In this document: positions 1 through 8,581 of the stretch, in pieces
How positions within the stretch are numbered: position 1 is the stretch's first letter
Layout of the letters: every line of letters begins with the position of its first letter
NCBI RefSeq assembly: GCF_900291985.1
Contig: NZ_LT985980.1
Coordinates: 1,142,001-1,206,000, forward strand
DNA: 64,000 nt
Source of the DNA: Lysinibacillus timonensis
GTDB taxonomy: Bacteria > Bacillota > Bacilli > Bacillales_A > Planococcaceae
Reading direction: 5' to 3'
The notes under the pieces: generated by a model
The model's input: only the letters and a program-made list of their open reading frames with translations
Told to the model about the DNA's origin: nothing
Database searches by the model: none
Translations under genes and position numbers: made by a program

Positions 1-621
1 ATCTACAATTAATAGAACTTCACCTGTTGAACATATTTCATGAATTGCTTCTGCAAATTCAGCTGAAATAGGGTTTACTCCCCCTTCCCCTTGGATAATC
101 TCAATCATAATAGCTGCTACGGAATCATCCATTGAATTTTTTAAAGCTTCAATATCGTTAAATGGTAAATATGTGAACTTATCTACAAGCGGACCGAACC
201 CTTTATGAATCTTTTCTTGTCCAGTTGCAGACATAGCACCAAAAGTTCTTCCATGGAAAGAATTCTTAAAAGTGATAATATGATTCTTGCCAGTTTGTTT
301 TCGGGCTAGTTTTATGGCTGCTTCGTTCGCTTCAGCACCACTATTACAGAAAAAAGCATGTGATAGATGTGTATCATTCACTAATGATCCAGCTAATTTT
401 ACTTGACCAGGTATTTCATATAAATTACTCGTATGCCAAATTTTCTCACTTTGTTCTTTTATTACATGAACAAGTTCAGGATGACAATGCCCTAAACAAA
501 GTACAGCAATTCCACTCGTAAAATCTAAGTAGCTTTTTCCGTTTTGATCTTTTACTATTGTCCCATTTCCTTCAATTAAACTAATAGGTCGTCTTGTATA
601 ATTATTAAAAAGTGCATTCAT
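1..621 (-). CDS. argD: Acetylornithine aminotransferase ArgD (5' part, truncated by window edge)
   Basis: The gene starts with ATG at 621 and stays open to base 1, so about 207 N-terminal codons are present and the C-terminal half is missing. ArgD is a PLP enzyme that transaminates N-acetylglutamate semialdehyde to N-acetylornithine in arginine synthesis. Visible family features are the N-terminal GNG and D-FTSGIAV region, the cofactor phosphate-binding segment NSGAEANEAA near residue 115, the F-HGRT motif, and IIQGEGGV followed by the LIVD segment that leads to the PLP-ring aspartate. The start overlaps the end of argB by 17 bases, which indicates translational coupling in the argCJBD operon. 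The catalytic lysine lies outside the window. Confidence 0.93.
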   Translation of the reverse strand, partial: MNALFNNYTRRPISLIEGNGTIVKDQNGKSYLDFTSGIAVLCLGHCHPELVHVIKEQSEKIWHTSNLYEIPGQVKLAGSLVNDTHLSHAFFCNSGAEANEAAIKLARKQTGKNHIITFKNSFHGRTFGAMSATGQEKIHKGFGPLVDKFTYLPFNDIEALKNSMDDSVAAIMIEIIQGEGGVNPISAEFAEAIHEICSTGEVLLIVD

Positions 622-1396
622 TTAATTTCTCCTCTGCGATAATGTTCGTACCTATTAAACTATCATTCACTATTTGTATAGAAGGAATCCCGGCGTTTAA
701 CCCTTGGATGGCACCCCTTACTTTAGGAATCATTCCTCCAAAAATATGCCCCTCCTCTATCCATTTTTCGATTTGAGTAGATGTAGCCACTTTTTGGTAT
801 TCATCTTGAATGCGAATTCCCGATACATCTGTAACAAGAATTAAACTATCTGCATTTACAGCAAGCGCAACGGCACTCGCCAATGTATCACCGTTAATAT
901 TTAATGCACATCCATCTTCTCCAGATCCAATACAAGCAATGACAGGTACAATCCCTCTGGATGTTAAATTGTCAATTAACTGTATGTTTACATTTTTTAC
1001 TTCTCCTACATAGCCATAGGTAGCTAAATCTAAATAGTCAGCCTGTATCAATAATTGATCGAATCCGTTTAACCCTATGCTTGGGATTCCGGCTTTGTTC
1101 AACTCATAAACTAGTTTTGGGTTCACTTTGCCAATTAAAGTGGATTGCACGATTCCAATTGCCTCTTCGCTAGTTACACGGATACCATTTAAAGTATGTG
1201 AGCTTACGTTCTGTGTCTCTAAAGCAGCGTTAATAGCTGGGCCTCCACCATGGGTAATAATTAATTCATAACCTTGTTCTTGCATTAATTTAAAATTTGA
1301 AAAGAAGGTATCATTCAACCCTTCTAATGTACTGCCACCTAGTTTGATAACAATTCGCTTACGAGCGGTAGGATGCATTGATTTGAACATAGTCAT
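605..1396 (-). CDS. argB: Acetylglutamate kinase ArgB
   Basis: This amino acid kinase phosphorylates N-acetylglutamate, the second step of arginine synthesis. The protein has 263 residues, close to the usual 258-300. It shows the kinase N-terminus IVIKLGGSTL (about residues 16-25), the HGGGPAIN substrate loop, the conserved NINGDTLAS segment and GGMIPKV near the C-terminus. The ATG at 1396 has a GGGGGTG ribosome site about 11 bases upstream. Internal ATGs at 1390 and 1378 would also keep the whole domain, so the exact start is open. The 5' end overlaps argJ by 38 bases and the 3' end overlaps argD, so the three are one transcription and translation unit. Confidence 0.95.
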   Translation of the reverse strand: MTMFKSMHPTARKRIVIKLGGSTLEGLNDTFFSNFKLMQEQGYELIITHGGGPAINAALETQNVSSHTLNGIRVTSEEAIGIVQSTLIGKVNPKLVYELNKAGIPSIGLNGFDQLLIQADYLDLATYGYVGEVKNVNIQLIDNLTSRGIVPVIACIGSGEDGCALNINGDTLASAVALAVNADSLILVTDVSGIRIQDEYQKVATSTQIEKWIEEGHIFGGMIPKVRGAIQGLNAGIPSIQIVNDSLIGTNIIAEEKLNECTF

Positions 1397-2585
1397 ATGT
1401 TAAATCACACCCCCATGCCAACCCGTTTCCAGAGCCTTGCTGTAAGGAAACGTAAATTTTCACTTCATTAGCCTTTAAGATTTGAATTAACTCATCCTCA
1501 GAAAATGGAACAGGTTCTCCATTTTCAACCATCAAAGCTGGACCTATCTTAATCGTAATTTTCTCTGGGTCTACTGTTGCACCACTATATCCTACAGCGG
1601 CAATAATTCTGCCCCAGTTTGCATCGCATCCAAATACTGCAGTTTTCACTAATGGAGAGCCAACAACAGTTTTTGCAATTTTACGAGCTTCTTCATCTGA
1701 TACAGCGCCGTCAACCTCTACTTCAATTAGTTTCGTAGCACCTTCTCCATCTCTAGCAATTGATTTTGCTAAATCTTCACAAACTGCTTTTAATGCCTCA
1801 AAAAAGTTAGCCCACTCAGGATGTATCGGAGTTAACGCTTCATTTCCGGCTAAACCGTTTGCCATAACTATTACTGTATCGTTTGTAGAAGTGTCACCGT
1901 CCACTGTAATTGCATTGAAAGTAAGATTCGTAATTTCGGATAGAGCTTGTTGTAATTGCTCTGATTCAATATTCGCATCTGTAGTAATGAATCCTAGCAT
2001 TGTCGCCATATTCGGTTCAATCATTCCAGAACCTTTAGCTGTTCCTGCAACCGTAATTTCTTTTCCGTCGATTATAGTGCTATATACTGTATTTTTCATT
2101 ACTGTATCCGTAGTCATAATTGCTTGGGAAAAATCAATTGAGTTTTCTAAACTGTTGCCAATCTCTAGTTGGTCAACACCTTTTCGTACGGGATCCATTT
2201 TCATCACTTCTCCGATTACTCCAGTAGAAGAGACTCCAACTAAATTAGGGTTTATGCCTAACTTACTTGCGGCTAATTGTTGCATTTCATAAGCATCTGC
2301 TAGCCCTTGTTTTCCTGTGCATGCATTCGCATTCCCTGAGTTCACAATTAATGCTTGCATTTTACGAGTGTTATAGACTACCTCTTTTGTCACATTAAGA
2401 GGAGCAGCTTGCACCGCATTTGTCGTAAAGACTCCAGCAACACTTGCGGGAACCTCACTCACTAATAATGCTAAATCTTTCTTTTTATGTTTAATACCAC
2501 AATGTATACCAGCGGCTTTAAACCCCTTTGGAGATACAATATTTTTTCCTGATAGTCTCTTTAACTCATAACTTACAAATGACAT
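1359..2585 (-). CDS. argJ: Bifunctional ornithine acetyltransferase/N-acetylglutamate synthase ArgJ
   Basis: ArgJ moves the acetyl group from acetylornithine to glutamate, recycling it, and in bifunctional forms also uses acetyl-CoA. The 408-residue protein carries the self-cleavage site in GSGMIEPNMATML; Thr195 of the ATML motif becomes the N-terminal nucleophile of the beta chain. GNANACTG near residue 84 and the C-terminal DLTYDYVQINASYRS are family hallmarks and show that the gene is full length. It follows argC after 152 bases that include an inverted repeat (2651-2690) and precedes argB with an overlap. No argA-like synthase is visible, in line with a cyclic acetyl pathway. Confidence 0.96.
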   Translation of the reverse strand: MSFVSYELKRLSGKNIVSPKGFKAAGIHCGIKHKKKDLALLVSEVPASVAGVFTTNAVQAAPLNVTKEVVYNTRKMQALIVNSGNANACTGKQGLADAYEMQQLAASKLGINPNLVGVSSTGVIGEVMKMDPVRKGVDQLEIGNSLENSIDFSQAIMTTDTVMKNTVYSTIIDGKEITVAGTAKGSGMIEPNMATMLGFITTDANIESEQLQQALSEITNLTFNAITVDGDTSTNDTVIVMANGLAGNEALTPIHPEWANFFEALKAVCEDLAKSIARDGEGATKLIEVEVDGAVSDEEARKIAKTVVGSPLVKTAVFGCDANWGRIIAAVGYSGATVDPEKITIKIGPALMVENGEPVPFSEDELIQILKANEVKIYVSLQQGSGNGLAWGCDLTYDYVQINASYRS

Positions 2586-2650
2586 TTTTCTTCCTCTTTC
2601 CCCTATAAGATTAAATATACTTCGCTAATGTGTGTATAAACTTTCATTTC

Positions 2651-2691
2651 CAGGAACAAAACATATGATTAATGTCCGAAGTTTTGTTCTC
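2651..2691 (-). other. Inverted repeat between argC and argJ
   Basis: GGAACAAAAC at 2652-2661 pairs with GTTTTGTTCT at 2681-2690 around an 18-19 base loop. There is no T run next to it, so it is not a standard terminator. It could stabilise mRNA ends or set relative expression of argC and argJ; this is inference. Confidence 0.4.
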
Positions 2692-2737
2692 GTAACCTTC
2701 TTACCCTACTTGTAGTAGAAAACAACACCGTGTGAAG

Positions 2738-3772
2738 TTAAATAAATAACGGTATAGTATTAAGTCCACTTGTTTGTGGAAAATCAAATGCAATATTCAT
2801 GTTTTGGATTGCTTGCCCAGCCGCACCTTTTACTAAATTGTCAATTACAGCAATAATTGTTACGCGGTTCGTTCTATCATCAAACTTCACTAAAATATCA
2901 CAATAATTGGAACCCTTTACTCTGTTTGTTCCAATTGAAGTTGCGTCTGTAATCACTCGAACAAACGGATTATTTTTATATGTTTCTATCAAACATTCAA
3001 CTAGCTGGCTATTTGAGACCCCGGAAACAACAGGAGCATAAGTTGTCGTTAATATGCCTCTAGTCATTGGAACAAGATGTGTATTAAAAGAAATCGTTGT
3101 TTTTACTTCCGTAAACATTTCAATTGCTTGTTCGATTTCAGGAATATGCTGGTGAGAATTAATTTTATATATTGCAAGATTTTCATTCATTTCACTAAAG
3201 TGGGTTGTTTGCGACGGTTTGTTACCTGCTCCAGATACCCCACTTTTGGCATCTATAATTAAATAATTTGGGTCAATTAACCTCTCTTTTATTAAAGGTA
3301 AGATTGAAAGTAATGTCGCTGTAGGATAACACCCAGGATTTGCTATTATACTTGCATTTTTAATATTTACCTCATTCCACTCCGAAAGACCATATACGCT
3401 TTCTGTCAACAGTTCTTTAGGTGCTGGATTTTTTTTATACCATTTTTTAAATAGATTAGGATCTTTAAGTCGGTAATCACCAGACAAGTCGATTAATTTT
3501 GGTCCAACTGCAACTAATGGAGGTAGCAGCTCACTTGTTACGCCAGATGGAGTGCTCGTAAAAACTACGTCGTAGGAGGAAAGCTTTTCAGCACTGATAC
3601 TTTTTAATGGCTCATCATAAATTGTTAATAAATGACCGAATCTTGAAGAAAAAATAGTCCCCTCGTCGGATGAAGTAAATAAATCTAATTTCTCTACTTC
3701 TGGATGATTGTGTAAAAAGCGTATTAATTCTAAACCACCATATCCAGTTGCTCCAATAATTCCTACCTTCAA
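2738..3772 (-). CDS. argC: N-acetyl-gamma-glutamyl-phosphate reductase ArgC
   Basis: ArgC reduces N-acetylglutamyl phosphate with NADPH to the semialdehyde. The 344-residue protein has the Rossmann start VGIIGATGYGGLEL and the active cysteine at Cys148 in NPGCYPTAT. The start codon is TTG (3772-3770), chosen because a GGAGTG ribosome site lies 7-8 bases upstream and the reading frame begins directly with the Rossmann strand. It is the first gene of the arginine cluster, and a near-consensus sigma-A promoter lies 30 bases upstream. carAB and argF, which follow argD in many Bacillus genomes, would lie outside the window if present. Confidence 0.95.
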   Translation of the reverse strand: MKVGIIGATGYGGLELIRFLHNHPEVEKLDLFTSSDEGTIFSSRFGHLLTIYDEPLKSISAEKLSSYDVVFTSTPSGVTSELLPPLVAVGPKLIDLSGDYRLKDPNLFKKWYKKNPAPKELLTESVYGLSEWNEVNIKNASIIANPGCYPTATLLSILPLIKERLIDPNYLIIDAKSGVSGAGNKPSQTTHFSEMNENLAIYKINSHQHIPEIEQAIEMFTEVKTTISFNTHLVPMTRGILTTTYAPVVSGVSNSQLVECLIETYKNNPFVRVITDATSIGTNRVKGSNYCDILVKFDDRTNRVTIIAVIDNLVKGAAGQAIQNMNIAFDFPQTSGLNTIPLFI

Positions 3773-3802
3773 TTTCGTTCACTCCTAAAATAAGATATAG
3801 TA

Positions 3803-3831
3803 AGTATAAAACTGTATATTTATTTAGTCAA
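3803..3831 (-). promoter_or_regulatory. Sigma-A promoter of argCJBD
   Basis: On the minus strand TTGACT (3831-3826) is separated by exactly 17 bases from TATACT (3808-3803), a near-consensus vegetative promoter ending about 30 bases before the argC TTG. The flanking DNA (3840-3890) is very AT-rich. ArgR/AhrC control is expected from the pathway, but no operator clearly matching the known consensus could be singled out. Confidence 0.75.
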
Positions 3832-3923
3832 CTGTATTTTTATTATAAATGTATTTTTTATCCATATGTACATTCTTATTGAATTCTATTGAAGTAGCAC
3901 TTAAATTTCGACTGAATAAGCAT

Positions 3924-3975
3924 AAAAAAAAGAACTTCATCGGATTTTCACAACATAGTTCGATGAAGTACTTTT
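3924..3975 (-). terminator. Rho-independent terminator of acsA
   Basis: On the minus strand ACTTCATCG (3969-3961) pairs with CGATGAAGT (3942-3934), followed by an eight-base T run. It lies 66 bases after the acsA stop and isolates acsA from the arginine operon. Confidence 0.8.
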
Positions 3976-4040
3976 ACCTACTGCATAAATATAAGTTATT
4001 TTAAAATAGGAAATTTTCCCACTACTATATCATTCTGACG

Positions 4041-5771
4041 CTACTCTTCCATTGTCGATAAATCACCCGTAGGAAGATTTAGCTCCCATGCTTTTAACAC
4101 ACGGCGCATAATTTTGCCACTTCTTGTTTTTGGTAATTTATCTTTAAACTCAATTTCACGTGGAGCCGCATGCGCTGCCATTTGGGATTTTACAAAATTT
4201 CTGATCTCTTCAGCTAATAAATCAGAAGGCTCTATACCCTCACGCAATGCAATAAATGCTTTAACAATTTCTCCTCGTACTGGATCTGGTTTTCCGATTA
4301 CACCCGCTTCTATGACATCGGGATGTTCTAGAAGTTTGCTTTCCACCTCAAAAGGACCTATTCGTTCACCAGCTGTCATAATAACATCATCCACTCGGCC
4401 TTGGAACCAGAAATATCCATCCTCATCTTTATATGCAGAATCACCTGAAACATACCATTCACCTTTTAAAAAGTACGATTCATATCGTTCTGGATTCCCC
4501 CAAATTGTTCTCATCATAGACGGCCAACCTCTACGTATCGCTAAATTGCCCATTGTATAGGGTGGAACTTCATTTCCCTCATCGTCTACAATTGTCGCAT
4601 TGATACCCGGAATTGGTTTCCCCATAGAGCCTGGTTTAATATCCAATGTTGGATAATTACAAATCATGTGAGCGCCAGTTTCTGTCATCCACCAAGTATC
4701 ATGAATTCTATGTCCTAATTTCTCCATTCCCCAACGGATCACTTCAGGATTAAGTGGTTCTCCAACAGATAACACATGCCGTAGTGATGATAGATCATAA
4801 TTCTCTAATACATGATTTCCAGCACCCATTAACATGCGGAATGCAGTTGGTGCACTATACCAAACTGTTATTTGATATTGTTCAATTGCACTGTACCAAG
4901 ATTGCGGCGAAAAACGTCCTCCAATAATAACGTTCGTTGCACCATTTAACCATGGCCCAAATATGCCATATGAAGTCCCAGTTACCCAACCTGGATCAGC
5001 CGTACACCAATAAGTATCCTCTTCTTGTAAATCTAGAACCCACTTTGCTGTTTGATATTGTTGTATCATTGCATTATGAACATGAAGAACCCCCTTTGGT
5101 GCCCCAGTTGAACCAGATGTATAATGTAACAACATTCCATCTTCTCTACTCATCCACTCAATGTCAAAATGAGATGAGGCATTTTTCAACGTCCTCTTAA
5201 AGTCAACTATTTTATCATCTTCTAATACTTCATCACCAATAATAAAAATTTTCTCTAGCTTTGGTAATCGATCAATCGGTACCCGGTTCATTAAAGCCTG
5301 TGTGGTAACAAGAACCTTTGCTTCACTATCTGCTAAACGATCATAAACTGCCCCTTCCATAAAGGCTTCAAATAATGGACCAACAATAGCTCCGATCTTA
5401 ATTGCTCCTAATAGCGCAAAGTACAACTCGGGAGATCGTGGCATAAAAATAAATAAACGATCACCTTTATTAATGGAAGAGTATTGTTTAAATACATTCG
5501 CAGCTTTATTCGTCATCTTCTTCATGTCATTGAATGAATATGCTTCTTTACGAATACCATCATCAAAATAAAGTGCTACTTTATTTTTACGAAACCCTTC
5601 TGAGTGGCGATCGATTGCTTCATATGCTGCATTGATTTTCCCCGTCGTATACCAACTAAATGACTTTTCCGCTTCTTGCCAATCAAAATTCTTAGCAACA
5701 TCATCATAATCAGTTAAATGATGATTTCCTGCAGTATTTGCTATTAAGCGGTCTGTAATTTTCATCCCCAT
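4041..5771 (-). CDS. acsA: Acetyl-CoA synthetase AcsA
   Basis: This AMP-forming ligase turns acetate, ATP and CoA into acetyl-CoA. The 576-residue protein has the adenylation loop TSGSTGAPKG (about residues 225), the WWMTETGAH motif and the C-terminal acetylation site PKTRSGK, where Lys553 is the residue expected to be acetylated by AcuA. The ATG at 5771 has GGAAGGGG 8 bases upstream. It is divergent from acuABC, the operon that switches AcsA off by acetylation and back on by deacetylation, the same arrangement as in Bacillus subtilis. A strong terminator follows. CcpA control is known for the B. subtilis homologue, but no convincing cre site was found in the 212-base divergent gap. Confidence 0.97.
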   Translation of the reverse strand: MGMKITDRLIANTAGNHHLTDYDDVAKNFDWQEAEKSFSWYTTGKINAAYEAIDRHSEGFRKNKVALYFDDGIRKEAYSFNDMKKMTNKAANVFKQYSSINKGDRLFIFMPRSPELYFALLGAIKIGAIVGPLFEAFMEGAVYDRLADSEAKVLVTTQALMNRVPIDRLPKLEKIFIIGDEVLEDDKIVDFKRTLKNASSHFDIEWMSREDGMLLHYTSGSTGAPKGVLHVHNAMIQQYQTAKWVLDLQEEDTYWCTADPGWVTGTSYGIFGPWLNGATNVIIGGRFSPQSWYSAIEQYQITVWYSAPTAFRMLMGAGNHVLENYDLSSLRHVLSVGEPLNPEVIRWGMEKLGHRIHDTWWMTETGAHMICNYPTLDIKPGSMGKPIPGINATIVDDEGNEVPPYTMGNLAIRRGWPSMMRTIWGNPERYESYFLKGEWYVSGDSAYKDEDGYFWFQGRVDDVIMTAGERIGPFEVESKLLEHPDVIEAGVIGKPDPVRGEIVKAFIALREGIEPSDLLAEEIRNFVKSQMAAHAAPREIEFKDKLPKTRSGKIMRRVLKAWELNLPTGDLSTMEE

Positions 5772-5945
5772 AAAAATTACCCCTTCCTATAAAATAAGAG
5801 TTTCAACTACATAAAAGCTCTCCCCAAAGAGTTAAAACTCAAATTCATTTTACAATAAACAGATTCATATAGGCAAAATATTTATAATTTTCAAATTTTA
5901 ATTTATATTTTAGAAAAAACATGCTTTTTTGAGCATATTTCACGA

Positions 5946-5951
5946 TATAAT
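5946..5951 (+). promoter_or_regulatory. Probable -10 element of acuABC
   Basis: A perfect TATAAT lies 33 bases before the acuA ATG. The -35 region (GCTTTT at 17 bases) is poor, which suggests a regulated promoter. A small dyad, ATGC-N6-GAGCAT at 5921-5936, overlaps the -35 region. Confidence 0.45.
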
Positions 5952-5983
5952 GGTAGTATCATGTGCTGGTGGTGTACGGATGA

Positions 5984-6616
5984 ATGATGCATAAAAAAAA
6001 TTTTTATAGTTTGAGAATGGAAACTCGTCTCGGTTTAGTTGTTATAGAGGGTCCAGTATCTTCAGAACAACTTATCCAATATTCATTTCATGAAGATTTG
6101 ACTTCGTTTAGAACTCCTGAAAAACAGAAACAAGCGTTAGTTGAAATTGCTGATTTAGAGGAAGGACGAATTATTGTCATTCGAAAAGAAAACATGGTAT
6201 TAGGCTATGTCACTTATCTATATCCGGATCCGCTTGAAAGATGGTCAGAAGATAAAATTGAAAATATGATTGAATTAGGTGCTATAGAGGTTATTCCTTC
6301 CTACAGAGGATGTGGAATAGGAAAAAAGCTACTAAAAGTATCATTTATGGACGAGGAAATGGAAAATTACTTGGTTATAACTACCGAATATTATTGGCAT
6401 TGGGATCTAAAAGGATCTGGACTAACTGTTTGGGAATATCGCAAAATGATGCAGAGGTTAATGAAGGTAGTAGATTTTGAACCTTTTGCTACTGACGATC
6501 CCGAAATTATTTCACACCCTGCTAATTGTTTAATGGCACGTATTGGTAAAAATGTTAGCGAAGAGACTATCCAACGTTTTGACAGATTACGTTTTAAAAA
6601 TCGTTTTATGTATTAG
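5984..6616 (+). CDS. acuA: AcsA lysine acetyltransferase AcuA
   Basis: AcuA is a GNAT-family enzyme that acetylates the conserved lysine of acetyl-CoA synthetase and inactivates it. The 210-residue sequence follows the B. subtilis protein closely over its whole length: the LYPDPLERWSE segment, the acetyl-CoA pyrophosphate loop VIPSYRGCGIGKKLL (about residues 104-118), the TTEYYWHWDLKG block and the C-terminal SHPANCLMARIG. Two tandem ATGs (5984, 5987) are possible starts; the ribosome site is weak (GGTGG 12-16 bases upstream). It is the first gene of acuABC, 17 bases before acuB. Confidence 0.96.
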   Translation: MMHKKNFYSLRMETRLGLVVIEGPVSSEQLIQYSFHEDLTSFRTPEKQKQALVEIADLEEGRIIVIRKENMVLGYVTYLYPDPLERWSEDKIENMIELGAIEVIPSYRGCGIGKKLLKVSFMDEEMENYLVITTEYYWHWDLKGSGLTVWEYRKMMQRLMKVVDFEPFATDDPEIISHPANCLMARIGKNVSEETIQRFDRLRFKNRFMY

Positions 6617-6633
6617 CCTTTGGGGGGATGTAA

Positions 6634-7281
6634 ATGATTGTTGAAGAAATAATGAACAAAAATGTGGTCACATTACCTTCGAATGCGACTGTTCGAGAAG
6701 CAATTAGTCTTATGCGAGAACAAAAGATTAGACATATACCGATTGTAGATCATCATCATAAATTAGTTGGACTAGTTACCTCAAATACGATAAAAAATGC
6801 ACTTCCAACAAATTTAAAAACAAATCCGACCACATCAGTCTATGATATTAAGATAGAAAATATCATGGTTAAAGATGTGTTAGTTGGTCATCCACTTGAT
6901 TTCGTTGAAGAAATTGCACTTACTTTCTATGAAATGAAAATTAGTTGCTTACCGATCGTGTCCAAGGGCCAACTTGTCGGAATCGTCACATCGTCAAATT
7001 TGCTTTATACCTATATAGAGTTAACAGGTACCAATAAGCCTTCGTCCAAAATTGATATTCGTGTTGCAGATCGACCAGGTATCTTATCTGACATTATGAT
7101 TATATTTAAAAAACATAATGTCAATATTTTAAGTGTGTTAGTTTTTCCTGATTCAAAGCAACCACAGTCAAAAATTGTCACTATCCGAGCCCAAATTATG
7201 AACCCTATTGCCATCATCGATGATTTGAAGAAAGAGCAATTTGAAGTTCTATGGCCAAACTTACCAGGGGTAACATTATGA
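6634..7281 (+). CDS. acuB: AcuB, CBS-pair and ACT domain regulator of acetoin/acetate metabolism
   Basis: The 215-residue protein has two CBS domains (about residues 1-60 and 73-133; motifs MNKNVVTLPSNATVREAI and VKDVLVGHPLDFVEE) followed by an ACT domain (about 140-215; DIRVADRPGILSDI). CBS pairs usually bind adenosyl ligands and ACT domains bind small metabolites, so a sensor role for the AcuA/AcuC switch is likely, but its biochemical function is unproven. A GGGGGG ribosome site precedes the ATG. Its TGA overlaps the acuC ATG (ATGA), so the two are translationally coupled. Confidence 0.93.
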   Translation: MIVEEIMNKNVVTLPSNATVREAISLMREQKIRHIPIVDHHHKLVGLVTSNTIKNALPTNLKTNPTTSVYDIKIENIMVKDVLVGHPLDFVEEIALTFYEMKISCLPIVSKGQLVGIVTSSNLLYTYIELTGTNKPSSKIDIRVADRPGILSDIMIIFKKHNVNILSVLVFPDSKQPQSKIVTIRAQIMNPIAIIDDLKKEQFEVLWPNLPGVTL

Positions 7282-8441
7282 GAAATGCTGTGTTTGTCTA
7301 TTCACCTGAACAACTTGAATACAAATTTTCTGACACCCATCCCTTTAACCATAAACGCTTAACGTTAACAATGGATCTGTTGCGGAAAATGAATGTTTTA
7401 AGCGATGAAGAAATTGTGCCCGCTCGAATGGCTACTGATGATGAAATTGCTTTAGCACACGACATAAATTATATTGAAAAAATAAAACTAGCTGGAAAAG
7501 GGTTGCTTACAACTCAACAAGCAGAAAGCTATGGAATTGGAACCGAAGATACGCCAATATTTAGTAATATGCATGAAGCTAGTGCCTTTCTAGTTGGAGG
7601 GACTTTACAAGCAGTTGACTATGTAATGCAAGGAAGAAGTAGACACGCTCTCAATTTGGGTGGTGGATTACACCATGGGTTTCATGGAAGAGCTTCAGGA
7701 TTTTGCATATATAATGATAGTAGTATTGCGATTACCTATCTGCAAAAAAAATATAATGCAAGAGTTTTATATGTCGATACTGACGCACATCATGGTGACG
7801 GTGTGCAATGGACGTTTTATGATAACCCTAATGTATGTACACTATCTATACATGAAACGGGACGTTATTTGTTTCCTGGTACAGGCAATGTTACAGAAAG
7901 AGGAACTGGACTCGGATATGGGACTACGTTTAATTTTCCGATTGATGCTTTTACAGAAGATGAGAGTTTTTTAATGATTTATGAACAAGCAATGCGGGAG
8001 GTATTCGAATTCTTCAAGCCGGATGTTCTGTTTACTCAAAATGGAGCAGATGCACATTTCCTAGACCCATTAACACATTTGTATGGAACCATGAATATTT
8101 ACAGAGAAATACCGAAACTCGCACATAAACTTGCACATGAATATTGTGATGGGCGCTGGATTGCAGTAGGTGGAGGAGGATATGATATATGGCGAGTAGT
8201 TCCTCGTGCTTGGTCATATATATGGACAGAAATGAATGATTTATTAGCACCCACTGGTCCACTGCCAAAAGAATGGATTGATAAGTGGCAGATTGACGCA
8301 CCAGTGCCTCTCTTTCCTAATTGGGAAGACCCCAATCCATTATACGAGCCAATTCCTAGAAAAGCTGAAATTGAAGAAAAGAACGCACAAATGCTAGCGA
8401 AAGCACTTCATTTTATACGAGGTGAAAAAATCAAAAATTAG
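7278..8441 (+). CDS. acuC: AcuC, NAD-independent protein deacetylase (histone deacetylase family)
   Basis: AcuC removes the acetyl group that AcuA puts on AcsA and so restores activity. The family arginase/deacetylase fold is seen in NLGGGLHHGF, the metal and catalytic motif DTDAHHGDGVQWTFY, the substrate loop QNGADAH-LDPLTHL and the glycine-rich GGGGYD segment. The start at 7278 is preferred over an upstream in-frame ATG at 7251, because AGGGG lies 7 bases before it, it forms an ATGA overlap with acuB, and it gives the 387-residue length of the B. subtilis protein. A stem-loop shared with convergent ccpA follows. Confidence 0.95.
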   Translation: MRNAVFVYSPEQLEYKFSDTHPFNHKRLTLTMDLLRKMNVLSDEEIVPARMATDDEIALAHDINYIEKIKLAGKGLLTTQQAESYGIGTEDTPIFSNMHEASAFLVGGTLQAVDYVMQGRSRHALNLGGGLHHGFHGRASGFCIYNDSSIAITYLQKKYNARVLYVDTDAHHGDGVQWTFYDNPNVCTLSIHETGRYLFPGTGNVTERGTGLGYGTTFNFPIDAFTEDESFLMIYEQAMREVFEFFKPDVLFTQNGADAHFLDPLTHLYGTMNIYREIPKLAHKLAHEYCDGRWIAVGGGGYDIWRVVPRAWSYIWTEMNDLLAPTGPLPKEWIDKWQIDAPVPLFPNWEDPNPLYEPIPRKAEIEEKNAQMLAKALHFIRGEKIKN

Positions 8442-8512
8442 AAAACTTATTTGAAGTCTCAAAAGAGCTGATGTCTTTTCGATAGATTTCCAACATATCT
8501 AACATGTCGAAA

Positions 8513-8556
8513 AAAGATGACTTGAATGATTTTATCCATTCTTGGTCATCTTTTTA
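8513..8556. terminator. Bidirectional terminator between acuC and ccpA
   Basis: AAAGATGAC-N2-GAATG pairs with CATTC-N3-GTCATCTTT, followed by a T run on the plus strand and preceded by an A run. It can end acuABC on the plus strand and ccpA on the minus strand. Confidence 0.75.
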
Positions 8557-8581
8557 AGTTTATTATTTGCTATGATTTAAG

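Noticed and set aside
3832-3900. ArgR/AhrC operator upstream of argC
   Set aside because: AT-rich words such as ATTC-N5-GAAT occur, but in the inverse order to the known ARG box, so no operator was claimed.
5772-5983. cre site in the acsA-acuA divergent region
   Set aside because: CcpA control is known in B. subtilis, but no 14-mer close to TGWAANCGNTNWCA was found here.
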